A DNA stretch of 5,177 nucleotides, taken from NCBI GenBank assembly GCA_028818995.1, contig JAPPMR010000177.1, positions 1,304 through 6,480 on the forward strand. Reading direction: 5' to 3'. The notes beneath the pieces were generated by a model. It worked only from the letters and a program-made list of their open reading frames with translations. It made no database searches and had not been told where the DNA came from. Positions 1 to 5,177 of this stretch are shown in pieces. Each line of letters begins with the position of its first letter. Positions within the stretch are counted from its first letter, which is position 1. The stretch comes from Candidatus Poribacteria bacterium. GTDB lineage: Bacteria; Poribacteria; WGA-4E; WGA-3G. The translations under genes were made by a program, and so were the position numbers.

Positions 1-105
1 CCGAAGGACTGTGTTGGCTGCAAGTTGTGTGAAGAGGTATGTATCAAGGATGCGATCCGCGTTGAATCCCCCGTGCTATTAGAACTCGCTGAAGCAGCAG
101 ATTAA
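1..105 (+). CDS. 4Fe-4S ferredoxin-type protein, C-terminal fragment (5' end outside window)
   Basis: The frame is open from the left edge and gives 34 residues before a TAA stop. It contains a cysteine pattern CxxCxxCxxxC (residues 4, 7, 10 and 14 of the visible part, read as DCVGCKLCEEVC), which is the classic ligand set of a [4Fe-4S] cluster in bacterial ferredoxins. The usual proline after the fourth cysteine is replaced by isoleucine. A short acidic, alanine-rich tail (ELAEAAD) ends the protein. Such a motif at the very C-terminus suits a small ferredoxin or the iron-sulfur subunit of an oxidoreductase; the visible part cannot tell these apart. The stop lies 18 bp before gmk on the same strand, so co-transcription is likely. 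The iron-sulfur assignment is secure; the parent protein is unknown. Confidence 0.8.
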   Translation, partial: PKDCVGCKLCEEVCIKDAIRVESPVLLELAEAAD

Positions 106-123
106 CTTTCATTCAATTCCGAA

Positions 124-786
124 ATGGTTACCGCACCGTTTAAAAACTCTAATTTAGTCGTTGTCATTTCTGGTCCTTCCGGGTGCGGTAAAAGCACTGT
201 TGCCACTGCGTTGTGTGAAGCGGATGATTCGTTACGGCTCTCTATTTCTGCTACAACACGCGCTGCACGCCCCCGTGAAGTTGACGGTGTTGATTACCAT
301 TTTTTGACATCCGCACAATTTGAGGAACGGATTGAACAAAACGCATTCTTAGAGTGGGCAAAATACGGTGAAAACTTTTATGGAACACCTAAATCTGAAA
401 TAGAGGCAGCGCGTCAAGAAGGAAAAGATACAATTTTAGAAATTGAGGTGAACGGCGCGCTACAAGTCCGAGAACAGGACCTTTCCCCCGCAAGAAGCAT
501 TCTGATTTTTTTGATTCCAGCATCATTTGCTATTTTGGAGAAACGTTTACGCGGTAGGAAAACCGAATCAGCGGCAGAACTCACAAACCGATTAGAGATT
601 GCCAAAACCGAAATTAGTCAGATAACACATTACGATTACTGTGTTATCAATCCTGAAAAAGCAGTAGAGCAGGCGGTTTGCCAAATTCAAGCGATCATCT
701 CGGCAGAACGGTGCCGTATTACCCCTGAACAGACAGCAACTTTTTCCGAATCTTTTTTTAGTATTCCCAATAGGCCGGATTTGTAA
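124..786 (+). CDS. gmk: Guanylate kinase
   Basis: Guanylate kinase transfers phosphate from ATP to GMP (or dGMP) to give GDP in the cytoplasm, a required step toward GTP, dGTP and (p)ppGpp. The 220-residue product has the whole family signature. The P-loop is GPSGCGKS at 17-24. The GMP-binding segment, starting SISATTRAARP at 40, continues to E52, G55, Y58 and F60. FLEWA at 75-79 supplies the guanine-contacting Glu77, and FYGTPK is at 85-90. LEIEVNGALQVR begins at 105 and has the Glu-Ile-Glu form also known from Firmicutes enzymes. The lid with RLRGRKTES follows, then the C-terminal YDYCVIN segment. About 25 poorly conserved residues extend past the usual end, giving 220 residues against roughly 205-210. 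The ATG at 124 places the P-loop at the normal distance from the N-terminus, but no Shine-Dalgarno sequence precedes it. The gene sits between a ferredoxin-like gene and coaBC; the frequent neighbour rpoZ is absent. Confidence 0.97.
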   Translation: MVTAPFKNSNLVVVISGPSGCGKSTVATALCEADDSLRLSISATTRAARPREVDGVDYHFLTSAQFEERIEQNAFLEWAKYGENFYGTPKSEIEAARQEGKDTILEIEVNGALQVREQDLSPARSILIFLIPASFAILEKRLRGRKTESAAELTNRLEIAKTEISQITHYDYCVINPEKAVEQAVCQIQAIISAERCRITPEQTATFSESFFSIPNRPDL

Positions 787-798
787 TCCGAATTTCCT

Positions 799-1998
799 AT
801 GGAACTCAAAGACCGAACCATCCTTTTAGGCGTTACCGGCGGAATTGCCATCCATAAATCGTTGGATTATGCGAGCCAATTGGTTAAATGGGGTGCTTCT
901 GTTCACGTCATAATGACAAAAAACGCCACCCGTTTGATAAACCCGTTACAATTTCAGGTGCTATCACGGAATTCCGTGCTGCTGGACTTGTTTGAAACGG
1001 GTGAAGATTGGAAACCGCCGCATATTGATTTAGCTGACCGTGCTGATCTGCTTGTTATTGTTCCCGCCACTGCAAACATACTTGGAAAGATGGCAAACGG
1101 TATCGCTGACGATGCACTTTCTACTGTTGCTGTTTCTGTCCATTGTCCCATTCTCGTGGCACCTGCGATGAACGGACACATGTATCAGAACCCGTTTGTC
1201 CAACAGAATATAGACACACTCAGCAAGCATGGTGTCCAATTTGTAGAACCGGCGAGTGGTGATCTTGCGTGCGGCTACGAAGGCGTTGGTCGCTTGAATG
1301 AGGTGGATGTAATCCTTGAACGGACGAAAGCAATTCTGAACCGCCAACAAGACTTGCATGAGAAACGAATTCTCGTTACAGCGGGTGCCACGCGAGAATA
1401 TATTGACCCAGTTCGGTTTATAACAAACAGATCAAGCGGAAAGATGGGCTATGCACTCGCAGAAGCAGCGGCACGTCGAGGCGCAAATGTTCAGTTGATT
1501 AGCGGACATGCAACAGTTTCACCTCCAACGGGAATTGAAATCTATGATGTAGAAACGACACAGGAAATGCACGAGGCAGTACTGCAAAATTTTGAGGAAA
1601 CAGATATCGTCATCATGGCGGCTGCGCCTGCCGATTATCGTCCAGCGGAATGGACACCGCACAAAATCAAGAAACAGACCGACACATTAAACATCGCTTT
1701 ACAGAAAAACCCAGATACTGCGCAGACTATTGGTAGAAATAAAAAGCATCAGTTAACCGTATGTTTCGCTGCAGAAACGAACGATGTCCTTGAAAACGCG
1801 AAAGAGAAGTTAATCCGCAAAAACTGTGATCTCATTGTGGCAAATGACATTCTCGCTGAAGGTGCTGGATTCGCAGGTGATACGAATATTGTAACGCTGC
1901 TTGACAAAGCAGGCAATAGTGAACAACTCCCACTCCTATCTAAGCGAGAAGTTGCAAATGCTATTTTAGATCGAATCGTAAAGTTGATGGGAAAATAG
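799..1998 (+). CDS. coaBC: Bifunctional phosphopantothenoylcysteine decarboxylase / phosphopantothenate-cysteine ligase
   Basis: CoaBC (Dfp) makes 4'-phosphopantetheine for coenzyme A in two steps: CoaB joins 4'-phosphopantothenate to cysteine using CTP, and the FMN-dependent CoaC domain decarboxylates the product. The 399-residue length is typical. The CoaC half (about 1-185) shows GVTGGIA at 11-17, active-site His75 in PPHIDLAD, the PATANILGKMANGIADD stretch, PAMNGHMYQNP with Asn125, and Cys158 in the LACG flap. The CoaB half (about 188-399) shows ILVTAGATREYIDP, RFITNRSSGKMG with Arg206 and Asn210, AAAPADYRP, Lys289 in HKIKK, and FAAETND. These key residues fall at the same numbers as I recall for the E. 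coli enzyme, which supports both activity and the ATG at 799. The usual AAVADY is AAPADY here, a mild variation. The gene begins 12 bp after gmk with no ribosome-binding site, consistent with an operon. Confidence 0.98.
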   Translation: MELKDRTILLGVTGGIAIHKSLDYASQLVKWGASVHVIMTKNATRLINPLQFQVLSRNSVLLDLFETGEDWKPPHIDLADRADLLVIVPATANILGKMANGIADDALSTVAVSVHCPILVAPAMNGHMYQNPFVQQNIDTLSKHGVQFVEPASGDLACGYEGVGRLNEVDVILERTKAILNRQQDLHEKRILVTAGATREYIDPVRFITNRSSGKMGYALAEAAARRGANVQLISGHATVSPPTGIEIYDVETTQEMHEAVLQNFEETDIVIMAAAPADYRPAEWTPHKIKKQTDTLNIALQKNPDTAQTIGRNKKHQLTVCFAAETNDVLENAKEKLIRKNCDLIVANDILAEGAGFAGDTNIVTLLDKAGNSEQLPLLSKREVANAILDRIVKLMGK

Positions 1999-2047
1999 TA
2001 TCTATTCCGAACGCAACTTCAACTACTGCTTAGTAAATTCCAAACAC

Positions 2048-2914
2048 ATGAACGAGAATAAGGCACATCATGAACGGATGACACTTCTGCAACAGGCGAA
2101 AGCATTTCTAAAGACGCACCGTACACGCCCTAAAAAACAGTTGGGACAGCACTTCCTCATCAATCCCGATGTTTTATCCATTATCATTGAAGCAGGTGGA
2201 GTCACTGGGACAGATGTAGTCATAGAAATCGGTGCAGGACTCGGATGCCTCACAGCAGCGTTGGCTGAACGTGCGAAATCCGTCATAGCCATTGAAGTAG
2301 ACCCATTATTGTATGCTGAATTAGAATCCCAATTCTCAATTGATACTAATATACAGATTATTCACGCCGATGTGCTTGAATTAGAGTTTTCATCGCTTTT
2401 CCTTCCAAACACCCGCCCAAAAGTTATAGCGAATCTCCCGTACGGTATAACTACTCCAATCTTGTCGAAACTTCTGCAACACACAAATCAACTTAGCACT
2501 TGTGTCCTCATGATGCAGCGTGAAGTTGCAGAACGGATTGTCGCCCCACCCGGAGGAAAGGACTACGGTGCATTGACTATTGGTGTTTCCTACTATGCCG
2601 ATCCTATATTAATTGGGATACTCTCGCCGCAAAACTTTTTTCCGGCACCACAAGTGGATTCCGCGCTGCTAAAATTAACAATGCGTGAGAAGCCACCAGT
2701 TACAGTAAACGATGAAGATTATTTTTTTCGGGTTGTTCGGGAGGCGTTTAGGGGAAGGCGAAAAATGCTCAAAAATTCGTTGCGTCGATTTGCATCTGCT
2801 GAAATACTAAATGAGGCATTTGCTGAATTAAACATTGCTCCACAACGGCGCGCTGAAACGTTAGATATTGCCGAATTTGCTGCATTAGCAAACCTATTGC
2901 AAACCAACGTCTAA
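2048..2914 (+). CDS. rsmA: 16S rRNA (adenine1518-N6/adenine1519-N6)-dimethyltransferase
   Basis: RsmA (KsgA) uses S-adenosylmethionine to dimethylate two adjacent adenines in the 3'-terminal helix of 16S rRNA during late 30S assembly; loss of the enzyme classically gives kasugamycin resistance. The 288-residue product has the family marks: KKQLGQHFLINP from residue 29, the SAM-binding glycine motif VIEIGAGLG (58-66), the acidic end of strand 2 at IEVD (82-85), HADVLELE (106-113), catalytic NLPYG (129-133), QREVAERI, KDYGALTI, and FFPAPQVDSA (197-206). The C-terminal helical region follows with RRKMLKNSLRR and RRAETLDIAEFAAL. The ATG at 2048 gives an N-terminal extension like that of the B. 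subtilis protein. An in-frame ATG at 2078 would shorten it by ten residues and cannot be excluded, as neither has a clear Shine-Dalgarno. It lies 49 bp after coaBC, and its last 21 bp overlap the convergent lipoprotein gene. Confidence 0.97.
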   Translation: MNENKAHHERMTLLQQAKAFLKTHRTRPKKQLGQHFLINPDVLSIIIEAGGVTGTDVVIEIGAGLGCLTAALAERAKSVIAIEVDPLLYAELESQFSIDTNIQIIHADVLELEFSSLFLPNTRPKVIANLPYGITTPILSKLLQHTNQLSTCVLMMQREVAERIVAPPGGKDYGALTIGVSYYADPILIGILSPQNFFPAPQVDSALLKLTMREKPPVTVNDEDYFFRVVREAFRGRRKMLKNSLRRFASAEILNEAFAELNIAPQRRAETLDIAEFAALANLLQTNV

Positions 2915-3682
2915 ACTCAAAAGCTGCCAGTAGACAATCTTCCAATCAGTCTCTTCCCGTCGAAACTCAAAATTACAATTTGCCTCAAGGTGTCTTAGAT
3001 TCCCGTTTTCCGCATTTTCAGAGTCAACATCCAATAAGATTTCAATTGATGCTTTCCTCGCATGGGTTATATCCATGACTCTGTCTTTAAACACAAATTG
3101 TAACCAAGAATATCTTTGAAAAATGTTTACGAAAGTTGGGTCTACACCTTCAAAATTTGGCGGGATTACACCAGATAAGATACCAAAAGCCGTAACGGGA
3201 TCATCAGACGCAACATAAGACTCAGAGAACCGCGCTTGGATATCCGGGAGGTTCTCAAAATCTAACGACTCAATCAGTTCTGAAAAACTCTCGAAAAATG
3301 CATTCAATTCGTCTTCAGGGTCTTTGAGAGGTGTCAATGCTGCATCAACTGTCAAACGCTCCTGATTCAGCGTGAAAGTGTAAGTGTATACTTGATAATC
3401 GGGATCATGAACAGTTAAGTTTTGTTCCTCAAAATAAGGTATTCCGTGAAACGCAAAAACACCGTCAACTTCAGTCTTGACCTCTAAACCAAATAACTTT
3501 ACGACAGTGCCGGGAATCGGGTTGTTTGTATTTGCGTCAGTGACCTTTCCCGATACAGTGCCGTATAATATTGGTTTTGGTTGAACTATTGGTGTTTCAT
3601 CTTCCGCTTGCCCGCAACCCAAAAATACGGTGAATATAAGTAAAAGTAGGGATAAGCGATTTTTTGAAAGAAAAATTTGCAT
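2894..3682 (-). CDS. Predicted lipoprotein with carboxypeptidase-regulatory-like domain and probable NTF2-like C-terminal domain
   Basis: I do not recognise this as a named gene. The 262-residue product begins with a basic-then-hydrophobic signal peptide (KNR, then LSLLLLIFTVFLG) ending at Cys23. The lipobox FLGC is slightly relaxed because Phe replaces Leu at -3. Gly24 at +2 carries no inner-membrane retention signal, so outer-membrane anchoring is plausible. Residues about 40-119 fit a carboxypeptidase regulatory-like (CarboxypepD_reg, Ig-like) beta-sandwich, with the hallmarks GTVSGKVTDANTNNPIPGTVV, then TEVDGVFAFHGIP and a terminal TVDAALTPL strand. Residues about 123-262 look like an NTF2/SnoaL-type alpha+beta cone: an N-terminal helix with a FSESYV element, then strands ending FEFRREETDWKIVYWQLL. 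The function is unknown; the domains suggest surface binding rather than housekeeping catalysis. A weak GGTAGGTAA lies just before the ATG. The gene is transcribed away from rpmB, and its TAG stop lies inside rsmA. Confidence 0.85.
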   Translation of the reverse strand: MQIFLSKNRLSLLLLIFTVFLGCGQAEDETPIVQPKPILYGTVSGKVTDANTNNPIPGTVVKLFGLEVKTEVDGVFAFHGIPYFEEQNLTVHDPDYQVYTYTFTLNQERLTVDAALTPLKDPEDELNAFFESFSELIESLDFENLPDIQARFSESYVASDDPVTAFGILSGVIPPNFEGVDPTFVNIFQRYSWLQFVFKDRVMDITHARKASIEILLDVDSENAENGNLRHLEANCNFEFRREETDWKIVYWQLLSLDVGLQ

Positions 3683-3713
3683 TTACCTACCCAAATGTGA
3701 TATTCTATATAAA
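3682..3713 (+). promoter_or_regulatory. Candidate sigma-70-like promoter for rpmB in a divergent AT-rich region
   Basis: A TTTACC hexamer (3682-3687, four of six matches to TTGACA) and TATATA (3706-3711, close to TATAAT) are separated by 18 bp. They would start transcription near 3718, giving an rpmB leader of about 43 nt. The same AT-rich stretch must also drive the minus-strand lipoprotein gene. On that strand TATAGA (3709-3704) or TATATA could act as a -10, but the upstream -35 candidates (such as TTGAAT at 3736-3731) are weak or badly spaced. In AT-rich DNA such matches occur by chance, so this is a positional inference. Confidence 0.35.
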
Positions 3714-3725
3714 TGTAAATTTACA
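3714..3725. repeat. Perfect 12-bp palindrome TGTAAATTTACA, possible operator
   Basis: TGTAAATTTACA equals its own reverse complement over 12 bp, and symmetry stops at the next base on each side. It overlaps the transcription start expected from the candidate rpmB promoter and lies 31 bp upstream of the divergent lipoprotein start codon. This is where a dimeric repressor site would sit. A competing 7-bp AT-only pairing (3716-3722 with 3735-3741) is also possible in RNA. No regulator can be named from this sequence. Confidence 0.4.
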
Positions 3726-3744
3726 ACGGAATTCAAATTTAAAA

Positions 3745-3752
3745 AAAGGAGG
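3745..3752 (+). promoter_or_regulatory. Strong Shine-Dalgarno sequence that fixes the TTG start of rpmB
   Basis: AAAGGAGG is a near-complete complement to the 16S rRNA anti-Shine-Dalgarno tail and stands 8 nt before the TTG at 3761, which is ideal spacing. It decides the rpmB start, as no in-frame ATG gives a sensible L28 N-terminus. It is the only strong ribosome-binding site in the window; gmk, coaBC and rsmA have none. Confidence 0.9.
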
Positions 3753-3760
3753 CGTTAAAA

Positions 3761-3973
3761 TTGGCACGAATATGTACCCTCTGTGGGAAAAAACCGCGAT
3801 CAGGCAATCAAATCAGTGCGTCATTCCGACATACAAAACGCCGCTGGCTTCCAAACCTTCAACGGGTTCGCACTATGACTGAAGAAGGACCGAGGCGAAT
3901 CCGAGTCTGCACATCCTGTATTCGAAGCGGTAAAGTTACGAAAGTCATTTCACGCATGTCGTCCGAGGTGTAA
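3761..3973 (+). CDS. rpmB: 50S ribosomal protein L28 (bL28), zinc-ribbon type, TTG start
   Basis: bL28 is a small basic protein of the large ribosomal subunit. The 70-residue product opens with MARICTLCGKKP and continues through SFRHTKRRWLPNLQRVR and RRIRVCTSCIRSGKV, the diagnostic blocks of the family. Two CxxC pairs (Cys5/Cys8 and Cys50/Cys53) are both intact, so this is the zinc-binding (C+) form and not the cysteine-free form that some bacteria express under zinc limitation. Translation starts at a TTG (3761) set by a strong Shine-Dalgarno, with the expected Met-Ala-Arg beginning. The gene appears to be transcribed alone: a divergent lipoprotein gene lies upstream and a convergent RelA/SpoT gene starts 4 bp after its stop. 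No rpmG or other ribosomal gene accompanies it in the window. The identification is secure. Confidence 0.97.
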   Translation: MARICTLCGKKPRSGNQISASFRHTKRRWLPNLQRVRTMTEEGPRRIRVCTSCIRSGKVTKVISRMSSEV

Positions 3974-3996
3974 AACCTTACATTTTTCGGACGACA
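3957..3996. terminator. Hairpin spanning the convergent rpmB / RelA-SpoT 3' ends, possible bidirectional transcription stop
   Basis: A perfect 10-bp inverted repeat, TGTCGTCCGA (3957-3966) and TCGGACGACA (3987-3996), encloses a second perfect 5-bp stem, TGTAA (3969-3973) and TTACA (3978-3982), with the four-base loop AACC. The two are joined by a small internal loop (GG opposite TTTT) that could form G-U pairs in the plus-strand RNA. The outer stem is rich in G and C. The structure contains both stop codons and the last codons of both genes, so it serves transcripts from either side. No uridine tract follows it on either strand, so it is not a textbook intrinsic terminator. It may slow polymerase, protect 3' ends, or mark a processed end. 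Confidence 0.55.
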
Positions 3997-5177
3997 CTCT
4001 CCACGCCTTTTAAACTTTTAACAGCATCCATCACTTCTCTCAGTTGTTCAACCCCAGTTACATCCAAAGTAAAATAATCTGCAGCGGTATCGTCAATTCT
4101 GGTTACGGTGGAAGCTCTAAAGTTTCCCTCTCGTATGTTGACTTGAAATTTGGCAATTGCGGTTGTAATTTCACCTAACATCCCAGGTTTGTCGTCGCAT
4201 TCAACAAAAATTTGTGCTGGATAGTTTGTCCCCTCTACCGGTTGCAAATTGACAGCGATGAACCGCTCAGGTTCATCAAGTAATCGGACACACCCAACCC
4301 GATGAACAGAAACCCCACGCCCGCGCGTGATGTAACCCACGGTGTCGTCTCCAGGAATCGGGTTACAACATTTCATAACGCGCACCATCCCTAAATCTAT
4401 ACCATTTTCAAGTTGGATAGTGGGTTCTGTCCGTTGTGATTTTTGCTCTTCTGCCACGACTTGTGGCTTTTCTGGTTTCAATCGATTCACGACTTGTGTG
4501 GCAGATTCACTCGCATTGCCAATTCGAATGCAAAGTTCTTCAACATTCTCAAGTCCAAGTTGTTGCGCAATCTCAAGTAGTTTAGGGGATTTCAGATAAT
4601 CATTAGCGTTAAGGTATGAAACTTGAAGTTCTGCCTTGAGAAGTGTCTTGCCTAATTCAAGCGCATCTGCCCTGTCTTTTTCACGGAACCAATGCCGTAT
4701 TTTGGTCCGAGCATTCGCTGTTTTTACCATCCGTAGCCATGCCCGACTCGGCGTAGTTTTGGGGTGAGTCAGTATACGCACACGGTCACCGTTTTGAAGG
4801 GGTTCACGTATCGGTGTAAGCACATTGTTGACTTCTGCACCACAGCATGTGTTTCCGATGTCGGTGTGGATTTTGTAGGCAAAATCAATCGCCGTTGAAC
4901 CTACAGGCAGTGCAAGAATGTCTCCTTTCGGTGTGAACACGTAGACCTCATCCTGGAAGAGTTCCAATTTCATGGATTCTATGAAACGATCAGGAACATC
5001 TTGCGTGTCTTGTATGTCTTCAAGCATCTCTTTATAATTCGCAAAAATTGAAAGTGCTTCCTTCGTAGTCGGCACACCTTCCTTATAACTCCAATGCGCA
5101 GCAATTCCGTTCTCCGCAACTTGATGCATCTCCCCACTCCGAATCTGAATCTCAATCGGTTTCCCGTCATCTAAAAT
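3978..5177 (-). CDS. RelA/SpoT family (p)ppGpp synthetase/hydrolase, C-terminal part (N-terminus beyond right edge)
   Basis: Long RSH enzymes make and/or degrade the alarmone (p)ppGpp in response to starvation. The frame is open through the right edge, giving 399 residues; the Met at 5129 is internal and not the start, because the conserved PIEIQIRSGEMH segment reads straight through it. Visible in order: the end of the synthetase domain (AENGIAAHWSYK, about 21-32); a TGS domain (about 75-137) with DEVYVFTPKGD, STAIDFAYKIHTDIG and NGDRVRIL; a helical region; the conserved-cysteine or zinc-finger-like domain (about 263-300) with MKCCNPIPGDD, GYITRGRGVSVH and GC at 295-296; and a C-terminal ACT domain (about 320-399) with DDKPGMLGEITTAIA. 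All regulatory parts are intact. The hydrolase and synthetase catalytic sites lie outside the window, so RelA-like, SpoT-like or bifunctional Rel cannot be decided and no symbol is given. It converges on rpmB. Confidence 0.97.
   Translation of the reverse strand: MLDDGKPIEIQIRSGEMHQVAENGIAAHWSYKEGVPTTKEALSIFANYKEMLEDIQDTQDVPDRFIESMKLELFQDEVYVFTPKGDILALPVGSTAIDFAYKIHTDIGNTCCGAEVNNVLTPIREPLQNGDRVRILTHPKTTPSRAWLRMVKTANARTKIRHWFREKDRADALELGKTLLKAELQVSYLNANDYLKSPKLLEIAQQLGLENVEELCIRIGNASESATQVVNRLKPEKPQVVAEEQKSQRTEPTIQLENGIDLGMVRVMKCCNPIPGDDTVGYITRGRGVSVHRVGCVRLLDEPERFIAVNLQPVEGTNYPAQIFVECDDKPGMLGEITTAIAKFQVNIREGNFRASTVTRIDDTAADYFTLDVTGVEQLREVMDAVKSLKGVESVVRKM

Noticed and set aside
753..759. A run of seven T near the gmk 3' end as a terminator tail or frameshift site
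   Set aside because: No stem precedes it. It encodes Phe-Phe in the poorly conserved tail, and the frame runs normally to a stop 12 bp before coaBC.
954..1359. Open frames on the minus strand inside coaBC (954-1181 and 1030-1359)
   Set aside because: They lie wholly within a well-conserved coaBC reading frame, have no recognisable domain and look like chance antisense frames.
1999..2047. The 49-bp coaBC-rsmA gap as a site for a promoter, terminator or small gene
   Set aside because: I see no convincing -10/-35 pair, stem-loop with T-tract or open frame; only the short ATTCCGAA motif stands out.
3664..3882. A 72-codon plus-strand frame starting with ATG and overlapping rpmB
   Set aside because: It is out of frame with rpmB, starts inside the lipoprotein signal-peptide coding region and has no family resemblance; the L28 frame explains the region.
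4342..4599. An 85-codon plus-strand frame within the RelA/SpoT gene
   Set aside because: It is antisense to the conserved CCNPIPGDD region and the linker, and is cysteine- and serine-rich in the way a shadow frame is.
4979..5170. A 63-codon minus-strand frame near the right edge
   Set aside because: It is a different frame over the conserved EIQIRSGEMH and AAHWSYK coding region of the RelA/SpoT gene; its arginine-rich composition is an artefact.
1..5177. CRISPR arrays, insertion sequences, tRNA or rRNA genes, phage or defence genes
   Set aside because: No regularly spaced repeats, transposase motifs, terminal inverted repeats, cloverleaf-type sequence or defence-gene signatures are visible. 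Recognisable genes fill almost the whole window, and the largest non-coding stretch is 78 bp.

Overview
This window reads as an ordinary housekeeping segment of a bacterial chromosome. Base composition is moderate (slightly AT-rich by eye). A secreted lipoprotein gene suggests a Gram-negative-type (diderm) cell envelope. The gene content does not fix the phylum. The order ferredoxin / gmk / coaBC / rsmA, with no rpoZ between gmk and coaBC, matches neither the usual proteobacterial nor the usual Firmicutes arrangement. The Gmk and RsmA sequences are not close enough to a model organism for me to name one. An uncultured phylum such as Poribacteria is an impression only, not something the sequence proves.

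Plus strand, 1-2914: a compact run of co-directional genes. It holds the last 34 codons of a 4Fe-4S ferredoxin-type protein, then guanylate kinase (gmk), the bifunctional coenzyme A biosynthesis enzyme (coaBC) and the 16S rRNA dimethyladenosine transferase (rsmA/ksgA). The gaps are 18, 12 and 49 bp, and none contains a convincing Shine-Dalgarno sequence or terminator, so a single operon is likely. The products serve nucleotide metabolism, cofactor synthesis and ribosome maturation.

Minus strand, 2894-3682: a predicted lipoprotein with a carboxypeptidase-regulatory-like beta-sandwich followed by a probable NTF2-like domain. Its 3' end overlaps the 3' end of rsmA by 21 bp.

Divergent region, 3683-3760: an AT-rich stretch between the lipoprotein gene and rpmB. 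It carries plausible promoter hexamers, a perfect 12-bp palindrome and a strong Shine-Dalgarno sequence that fixes a TTG start for rpmB.

Plus strand, 3761-3973: rpmB, ribosomal protein L28 of the zinc-ribbon (four-cysteine) type. Minus strand, 3978 to the right edge: the C-terminal 399 codons of a long RelA/SpoT homologue (end of the synthetase domain, TGS, helical region, conserved-Cys/zinc-finger-like domain, ACT). rpmB and this gene converge with 4 bp between stop codons, and a two-tiered 40-nt hairpin spans both ends.

I looked for a novel system and do not see one. The points that deserve a second look are small: the convergent hairpin, the palindrome at the expected rpmB transcription start, a repeated short motif in the operon gaps, the lipoprotein architecture, and the missing rpoZ.
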